From Clostridiales bacterium (GTDB lineage Bacteria > Bacillota > Clostridia > Tissierellales > Sedimentibacteraceae): a DNA stretch of 9,317 nucleotides. Shown here in pieces: positions 5,119 to 9,317 of this stretch. The stretch is taken from contig DNNJ01000209.1 of assembly GCA_003487955.1 (NCBI GenBank), positions 3,049 to 12,365 on the forward strand, in the 5' to 3' direction. Position 1 is the first letter of the stretch. Each line of letters starts with the position of its first letter. The position numbers and the translations under genes were made by a program. The notes under the pieces were generated by a model. It made no database searches and was not told the origin of the DNA. It saw nothing but the letters and a program-made list of their open reading frames with translations.

Positions 5119-5553
5119 ATGGTATTATTAAAGGAAATAACAAGGGAAAATTTTTGGGACGCTGTAAGTATTGAGGTAGCTCCGGAGCAGATGGACTATG
5201 TAACATCGAATGCAGTTTCTATTGCACAATCAAAGGTTCAGCCGGAATGCATACCATTGGCAGTCTACGATGATGATTTAATGGTTGGATTTCTTATGTA
5301 TTGTATAGATGAGGACGATGGTGAATACTGGATTTACAGAATGATGGTTGACAAGAACTATCAGTCAAGGGGTTATGGTAAAAAGTCCATGGAGCTTTTA
5401 TTGGATAAAATAAAAGAAGACAAAAACCATAACAAAGTATTTCTAGGAGTTCACAAGGAAAGTAAAGCCGCTGTTAAATTATATGAAAGCTTTGGATTTA
5501 AATTTAACGGTCAGGTTTTTGGCAGTGAACATATAATGAGGCTGGATTATTAA
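5119..5553 (+). CDS. GNAT N-acetyltransferase, spermine/spermidine (diamine) acetyltransferase type
   Basis: This 144-residue single-domain GNAT protein resembles Bacillus BltD-type polyamine acetyltransferases in length and order of motifs. The N-terminal VAPEQMDYVTSNAVSIAQS (about 20-38) is the family's substrate-side helix pair. Next come LAVYDDDLMVGFLMY (47-61) and the strand WIYRMMVD (71-78). The acetyl-CoA pyrophosphate loop is QSRGYG (82-87). The C-terminal AAVKLYESFGF (117-127) carries the usual general-acid Tyr122. The likely reaction is transfer of acetyl from acetyl-CoA to a polyamine amine, lowering polyamine charge or toxicity; substrate choice is inferred from family resemblance. 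GGGGAGG (5105-5111) is a strong ribosome site. No clear terminator separates it from the next acetyltransferase gene, so the two may be cotranscribed. Confidence 0.88.
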   Translation: MVLLKEITRENFWDAVSIEVAPEQMDYVTSNAVSIAQSKVQPECIPLAVYDDDLMVGFLMYCIDEDDGEYWIYRMMVDKNYQSRGYGKKSMELLLDKIKEDKNHNKVFLGVHKESKAAVKLYESFGFKFNGQVFGSEHIMRLDY

Positions 5554-5646
5554 GCAGCCAAAGAAAAACTTTCTCCTGAATTGTACATAATCCATACTAG
5601 ATTGCAGACATGACTATAAATGGTTATTATGATAATTCATTAATTG

Positions 5647-5660
5647 ATGAGGTAAAAATG
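5647..5660 (+). promoter_or_regulatory. Ribosome site that decides the start of the tandem GNAT gene
   Basis: GATGAGG (5646-5652) lies five bases before ATG 5658. The in-frame upstream ATG at 5610 has no purine-rich site before it (GATTGCAGAC). The 16 extra residues it would add (MTINGYYDNSLIDEVK) look like read-through of leader. I therefore prefer 5658. Confidence 0.65.
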
Positions 5661-6524
5661 AAAAACAATTCGATTAAATTAAAAGAAATATTAGATATTA
5701 ATGACTTTACTGATATCAATAATTTAAAAAATATTTGCACAGATTATGACAAAACACATTTGAAAATAGAAATTGATTACAAGCTAAGTAAGGGTAATAA
5801 AAACAGCAAAAATATGAATTTTATAAATGAATTTATGTTTTACGATGATAATAAACTTGTCGGATATGCCGGAATATGTGATTTTGGCGGAGATGAGATT
5901 GAAATAAACGGTATGGTACATCCGGATTACAGAAGGCGAGGAATTTTCACAAGACTGTTTTCTTTGGCTAAAGATGAATTCTATAAGAGGGATAACAAGG
6001 TAATGCTTTTGTTAAGTGACAATAATTCTATTGCCGGTATTAATTTTATAAAAAACATTACCGATGATTATGATCATTCTGAATATGACATGTATTTGGA
6101 TATGAATGTACTACATAATCTACGGTTTGATAATTTGATTTTCAGGAAAGCTGTTTATGAAGATGTAAACAAAATTGTAAAAGAAAATTTCGAGTTTTTT
6201 CATAAAAATGATATTGAAGAGATTTCTTCCGGCGCAACTTATATAATTGAAACCGGCAATGAGAAAATAGGAAAAGCCAGATTAGAAATTACTGATGATA
6301 TTGGAGGCATATACGGTTTGGAAATTCTTCCTGATTACAGGGGAAAAGGCTACGGGAGAGAATTATTGATCCTGGCAATTAATAAGTTAAAGGAATTCAA
6401 AGTAAAAGCCATTAACCTGCAGGTAGAGACTGAAAATAAAAACGCTTTAAATCTTTATAAATCCTGTGGTTTCAAAGAAAATTACATTATGGATTATTAC
6501 AGGTTAATAAAAAGTATTTCTTAA
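5658..6524 (+). CDS. Tandem two-domain GNAT acetyltransferase
   Basis: From the preferred start this is a 288-residue protein (304 residues from 5610) with two GNAT folds in series. The first domain has NKLVGYAGICD (65-75), the strand EINGMVHPDY (82-91) and the acetyl-CoA loop RRRGIF (92-97). The second begins near residue 160 (LIFRKAVYEDVNKIV) and contains GIYGLEILPDY (218-228), the loop RGKGYG (228-233) and a C-terminal NALNLYKSCGFKE (262-274) with the typical catalytic-position Tyr. The first domain's loop is RxxGIF rather than the usual GxG/A form, and it lacks the C-terminal LYxxxGF motif. It may therefore bind substrate, or CoA poorly, while the second is catalytic. Substrate unknown. 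The gene lies 104 nt after the single-domain GNAT gene with no obvious terminator between them, suggesting an acetyltransferase pair. Confidence 0.88.
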   Translation: MKNNSIKLKEILDINDFTDINNLKNICTDYDKTHLKIEIDYKLSKGNKNSKNMNFINEFMFYDDNKLVGYAGICDFGGDEIEINGMVHPDYRRRGIFTRLFSLAKDEFYKRDNKVMLLLSDNNSIAGINFIKNITDDYDHSEYDMYLDMNVLHNLRFDNLIFRKAVYEDVNKIVKENFEFFHKNDIEEISSGATYIIETGNEKIGKARLEITDDIGGIYGLEILPDYRGKGYGRELLILAINKLKEFKVKAINLQVETENKNALNLYKSCGFKENYIMDYYRLIKSIS

Positions 6525-6606
6525 AGTTCATATATAACGGGATGAATATAATTAATCTTATCCATATCCACGTACATGACTTTACAAAAATATTTTAAAA
6601 AACCTC

Positions 6607-6635
6607 TTGACAGCTAATAAATTAAATGATATTTT
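6607..6635 (+). promoter_or_regulatory. Promoter upstream of the TetR remnant
   Basis: TTGACA (6607-6612) is followed after 17 bp by TATTTT (6630-6635). Downstream, GAACA (6642-6646) and TGTTC (6666-6670) flank the region before the ribosome site; GAACAGAGTTC (6642-6652) is itself an imperfect palindrome. Such palindromes fit an autoregulatory TetR operator, but this is inference. Confidence 0.55.
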
Positions 6636-6683
6636 ATTAACGAACAGAGTTCAAAACATAAACGATGTTCAAAAAGGAGAAAT

Positions 6684-6770
6684 ATGGTTACCAGAAGAGA
6701 AAAAGAAATTGACGCAATGAAGGAGTTAATCATAACGACTGCCAAAGAAATTATTGAATTTTCTAAGTAA
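6684..6770 (+). pseudogene. Truncated TetR-family regulator (first 28 codons)
   Basis: AAGGAG (6674-6679) precedes ATG 6684. The ORF encodes MVTRREKEIDAMKELIITTA followed by KEIIEFSK and a TAA stop. This matches the first helix of TetR/AcrR DNA-binding domains (Arg/Lys-rich start, then ILxTAxxIIE). Normal members continue with a turn, the recognition helix and a ligand domain, to about 190-200 residues. Everything after the first helix is absent. The last sense codon and the stop belong to the 45-bp repeat at 6765-6809, so truncation coincides with the repeat boundary. The fragment lacks the recognition helix and cannot bind DNA. The regulated partner, often an efflux gene, is not present. 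Confidence 0.75.
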
Positions 6771-6809
6771 TTTAATTAAAGGAAAGGCTTAATAATAAGT
6801 TTTTCCTTT
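6765..6809 (+). repeat. Dispersed 45-bp repeat containing a terminator, copy 2
   Basis: It matches 2457-2501 at 43 of 45 positions. Here its left edge falls exactly at the last codon of the truncated TetR gene, so it marks a recombination junction. The right side diverges after the hairpin into a longer T run. Confidence 0.85.
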
Positions 6810-6812
6810 TTT
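6778..6812 (+). terminator. Intrinsic terminator upstream of the WYL operon
   Basis: The same 14-bp stem and ATAA loop as the terminator at 2470-2501 are present at 6778-6809, here ending in a T6 run (6807-6812). It ends transcription from the TetR remnant promoter and insulates the WYL-nuclease operon, whose promoter begins eight bases later. Confidence 0.85.
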
Positions 6813-6819
6813 ATATGTG

Positions 6820-6848
6820 TTGAAAAATGCTAAATTTTGGTATATAAT
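6820..6848 (+). promoter_or_regulatory. Sigma-A-type promoter of the WYL-nuclease operon
   Basis: TTGAAA (6820-6825), a 17-bp spacer and TATAAT (6843-6848) give a near-consensus promoter. The leader to the gene is about 95 nt. It contains a perfect small hairpin GCTAT-ACTA-ATAGC (6899-6912) immediately followed by AGGAGGTG (6913-6920). A WYL protein commonly represses its own operon, and this hairpin/palindrome is one candidate operator. Confidence 0.8.
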
Positions 6849-6934
6849 GAAGATAGTATAGAAAATATTTACTGACCTTTTTATTGTACATCTCATATGC
6901 TATACTAATAGCAGGAGGTGGATTAGCTAGATAA

Positions 6935-6951
6935 TGAGGGGGATTCTCATG
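6935..6951 (+). promoter_or_regulatory. Ribosome site and start choice for the WYL gene
   Basis: GAGGGGG (6936-6942) lies six bases before ATG 6949. The in-frame ATG at 6934 is 13 bases from the strong AGGAGGTG at 6913-6920, a long spacing. The protein from 6949 begins MSKKSNQKLKLLYLL, a natural start for this family. Initiation at 6934 (five extra residues, MRGIL) cannot be excluded. Confidence 0.5.
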
Positions 6952-7935
6952 TCTAAAAAGTCAAATCAAAAGCTAAAACTTTTGTATCTGTTGAAAATCC
7001 TCATGGAAAAAACAGATACAGACCACACACTGACAGTTCAAGAAATGATTCAAGAATTAAATAAATACGGCATTAGTGCTGAAAGAAAAAGCATTTATGA
7101 TGACATTGAGTCTCTAAAAACCTTTGGGATTGATATCCTGTGCAAGAAATCAAAGACCTACGACTACTATATTGCCGGCAGAACCTTTGAATTGGCAGAA
7201 CTAAAACTCCTCGCAGACGCTGTAGCCTCATCAAAATTCATTACAGAAAAGAAATCTAAACAATTAATTAAGAAAATCGGCAGCCTGACCAGCAGCCATG
7301 AAGCAAAACAGCTGGCAAGACAGATTATTGTATCCGGCAGAGTAAAAACCATGAATGAAAAAATCTACTACAATGTTGACATAATTAATCAGGCAATAAA
7401 CAGCAAAAAACAAATCTCATTCAAATACTTTGAATTCACAATAGATAAGAAAAAAAGATACAGAAATGATGGAAATAATTACACAGCAAGTCCCTACGCT
7501 CTGACCTGGGATGATGAAAATTATTACATGATTTCCTACTACGAAAAATATAAGGGTATAACCCATTTCCGGGTGGATAAGATGGAGCAAATTGAAATTA
7601 CAGAGCAGAATTGCCACAAGGAAGATATAAACATTGTTGAATACACAAAGAAAATATTCAGCATGTACTGCGGCGAAGAAGAAACAGTGAGAATTCAATT
7701 TGACAATTCGCTGTTAGGCGTGGTCATAGACAGGTTTGGGAAAGATACTGTAACTTATAGAGCTGATGAAAACAGTTTTATTGCAATATTGAAAGTTGAA
7801 GTAAGCCCTCCATTTTTGGGCTGGATTTTTCAGTTTGGAAACAAGGTGAAAATTGTTTCACCGAAAAACGTTGTAGAAATGTTTGTTAAGCATCAAGATG
7901 AGGTCAAGGAAAGTTATAAAGAATTAGTCAAATAA
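6949..7935 (+). CDS. wHTH-WYL domain transcriptional regulator
   Basis: This is a 328-residue protein from 6949 (333 from 6934). Residues about 5-75 form a DeoR-like winged helix-turn-helix: SNQKLKLLYLLKILMEKTD, then TVQEMIQELN and a recognition-helix region SAERKSIYDDIESLKTFGID. Residues about 140-220 form the WYL domain, with KKQISFKYFEF, SPYALTWDDENYYMISYY and the ligand-binding-type HFRVDKMEQI. The WYL triad itself reads YYM here. The C-terminal region (about 245-325), with VRIQF, a mid-region Asp-Arg and VSPPFLGWIFQFG, fits the WCX extension. Proteins of this architecture (for example BrxR/CapW) bind DNA as dimers and often repress defence operons until a nucleic-acid-like ligand is sensed. 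The nuclease gene follows after 24 nt with its own ribosome site, so the two are probably one operon. Confidence 0.9.
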   Translation: MSKKSNQKLKLLYLLKILMEKTDTDHTLTVQEMIQELNKYGISAERKSIYDDIESLKTFGIDILCKKSKTYDYYIAGRTFELAELKLLADAVASSKFITEKKSKQLIKKIGSLTSSHEAKQLARQIIVSGRVKTMNEKIYYNVDIINQAINSKKQISFKYFEFTIDKKKRYRNDGNNYTASPYALTWDDENYYMISYYEKYKGITHFRVDKMEQIEITEQNCHKEDINIVEYTKKIFSMYCGEEETVRIQFDNSLLGVVIDRFGKDTVTYRADENSFIAILKVEVSPPFLGWIFQFGNKVKIVSPKNVVEMFVKHQDEVKESYKELVK

Positions 7936-7959
7936 GAATAGCAGAAAGAGGGATAGAAA

Positions 7960-9317
7960 ATGGCAAAAAGATATCTTACTAAATCAAGATTTAAGTTGGC
8001 AATGGAATGCCCGACCAAGCTTTACTATACAGGTAAGGACGAATACATAAATCAAAATATTGATGATTCTTTTCTTCTTGCTTTAGCTGAGGGAGGATTT
8101 CAGGTAGGAGAGCTTGCCAAACATTACTTTGCTGATGGATATGATATTGAAACCTTGGATTATGATGAAGCACTAAAAGAGACTAATGAACTTTTGCTAA
8201 AAGACAAGGTAATAATATATGAAGCTGCTATTTCATATGAAAAATTCTTTATACGCACGGATATATTAGTAAAGGATGGCAGAAACATTCAGCTAATAGA
8301 AGTAAAGGCAAAATCTGCCGATGATTTTTACAATAAAAGCGGGATTAAATCTGAATGGAAACCCTACCTATATGATGTTGCTTTTCAAAAGTATGTAGTC
8401 TGCAAAGCATTCCCGGATTATAAAGTCACTGCCTATTTAATGTTAGCTGACAAGAATGCAAAATGCCCAACAGACGGATTAAACCAAAAATTCAGGATTA
8501 TAGAAGAAAACGGCAGGAAAAAGATAAAGGTATCCAAAGAATTATCTGAAGGGGACCTGTCACAGCCCATACTGTGCAAAATAAATGCAGATGATGCATG
8601 CAGAATGATTTACAGCAATGATTATGATTATCAAAATAATACCCTTAGTTTTACTGAACTTATAAATACATTTGCTGAAAACTACCGGAAGGACTTAAAA
8701 ATAAAGTCCGCCATAAGTAAAACCTGCAAGGGTTGTGAATTTATAGCAACAGAAGATGAAATAAAAGCAGGTTATAAAAGCGGATTTCATGAATGCTGGA
8801 AAGAAATGCTTGGATGGGAAGACAAGGATTTTGAAGCAGGAACCATATTTGACATATGGGATTTTAGAAGTGCAGATAAATTGATATCTGAAGGACGGAT
8901 TAAACTGACGGAAATAACTGAGGATGACATAATAGTTAAGCCTTCTGATAAGCTCGGAATTTCAAGGACGCAGAGACAGCTGCTGCAAATAAACAAAATG
9001 CAGAATAATGATACTACATATTGGATTGACAAAGATAATTTATCATTGGAAATGGATACATGGACTTATCCTCTTCATTTCATTGATTTTGAAACTTCCA
9101 TGGCAGCTATTCCATTTAATAAGGGAAGGAGACCCTATGAAGGAATTGCTTTTCAGTTTTCCCATCATATTGTCCGTGAAAACGGAGATATTGAGCATCG
9201 GGGACAGTACTTAAACACAGAGCCCGGGGTATTTCCGAATTATGAATTTGTAAGAAAACTAAAGACGGACTTAGAGCAGGACGAAGGGACAATCTTTCGA
9301 TATGCTGCTCATGAGAA
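7960..9317 (+). CDS. DUF2779-type protein: Cas4/RecB-like PD-(D/E)XK nuclease plus DEDD-exonuclease-like domain (3'-partial)
   Basis: ATG 7960 follows AGAGGG (7946-7951), and the frame stays open for 452 codons to the window edge. It begins MAKRYLTKSRFKLAMECPTK, typical of DUF2779 proteins. The N-terminal half looks like an iron-sulfur RecB/Cas4-type nuclease. The GGFQVGELAKHYF helix (45-57), D101 in IRTDILVKDG, E114 and K116 in LIEVKAKS and Q143/Y145 in AFQKYVV follow the order of the D, ExK and Q-Y motifs. C17 plus C256, C259 and C279 (CKGC...HEC) match the one-plus-three cysteine layout that holds a 4Fe-4S cluster in Cas4 and AddB. From about 370, HFIDFET (373-379) gives the D-x-E first motif of DEDD 3'-5' exonucleases. 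The predicted role is DNA (or RNA) degradation or end processing; its substrate is unknown. The C-terminus, with the remaining exonuclease motifs, lies outside the window. Confidence 0.87.
   Translation, partial: MAKRYLTKSRFKLAMECPTKLYYTGKDEYINQNIDDSFLLALAEGGFQVGELAKHYFADGYDIETLDYDEALKETNELLLKDKVIIYEAAISYEKFFIRTDILVKDGRNIQLIEVKAKSADDFYNKSGIKSEWKPYLYDVAFQKYVVCKAFPDYKVTAYLMLADKNAKCPTDGLNQKFRIIEENGRKKIKVSKELSEGDLSQPILCKINADDACRMIYSNDYDYQNNTLSFTELINTFAENYRKDLKIKSAISKTCKGCEFIATEDEIKAGYKSGFHECWKEMLGWEDKDFEAGTIFDIWDFRSADKLISEGRIKLTEITEDDIIVKPSDKLGISRTQRQLLQINKMQNNDTTYWIDKDNLSLEMDTWTYPLHFIDFETSMAAIPFNKGRRPYEGIAFQFSHHIVRENGDIEHRGQYLNTEPGVFPNYEFVRKLKTDLEQDEGTIFRYAAHE

Noticed and set aside
6525..6606. 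Terminator or small gene between the tandem GNAT gene and the TetR promoter
   Set aside because: I found no hairpin with a T run and no frame with a ribosome site; the stretch appears empty.
9008..9214. A 68-codon plus-strand frame inside the nuclease gene
   Set aside because: It is out of phase with the nuclease frame, which carries the conserved HFIDFET motif through this stretch.

Overview
The window looks like a chromosomal segment of a low-GC, anaerobic, Gram-positive bacterium of the Clostridia/Tissierellia type. The evidence is AT-rich coding sequence with strong AGGAG-like ribosome sites, a secreted protein with a copper amine oxidase N-terminal domain (PF07833) under a c-di-GMP-I riboswitch, a lipoprotein flavin reductase, and A/T-rich intrinsic terminators. 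No tRNA, rRNA, CRISPR array or intact insertion sequence is visible. I cannot assign a genus from sequence alone.

Layout. 1-473: a nearly complete flavodoxin-domain (HemG-like) gene, convergent with a minus-strand gene at 545-1030 that encodes a bacterial homologue of the plant STAY-GREEN Mg-dechelatase. The two share a bidirectional terminator. 1031-1501: a gene-poor stretch with a 14-bp tandem repeat, then a strong sigma-A-type promoter, a c-di-GMP-I aptamer and an intrinsic terminator. This leader precedes a secreted acidic/coiled-coil protein (1502-2404). 2695-4488: a lipoprotein flavocytochrome-c-type reductase with an FMN-binding domain and an FAD reductase domain but no haem domain, followed by a strong terminator. 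4788-5071: a deletion scar in which the first 33 or 34 codons of an amino-acid permease are joined to the last ~60 codons of a second flavodoxin, a paralogue of the gene at position 1. 5119-6524: two GNAT acetyltransferase genes, one spermine/spermidine-type and one with two GNAT domains. 6684-6770: the first 28 codons of a TetR regulator, cut off by a 45-bp sequence that also occurs at 2457-2501 and contains a terminator hairpin. 6820-9317: a promoter followed by a probable two-gene operon. It encodes a wHTH-WYL regulator and a large DUF2779-type protein, truncated by the window end. That protein combines a Cas4/RecB-like PD-(D/E)XK nuclease with four conserved-looking cysteines and a DEDD-exonuclease-like D-x-E motif.

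How it fits together. There is no single pathway. The main stories are: (i) second-messenger control of a secreted matrix-like protein, with a visible competition between aptamer P1 and an antiterminator; (ii) a cell-surface flavin reductase; (iii) an unexpected stay-green homologue next to a HemG-like flavodoxin; (iv) two recombination scars; and (v) a WYL-regulated nuclease pair that is the best candidate for an under-described defence or DNA-repair module.
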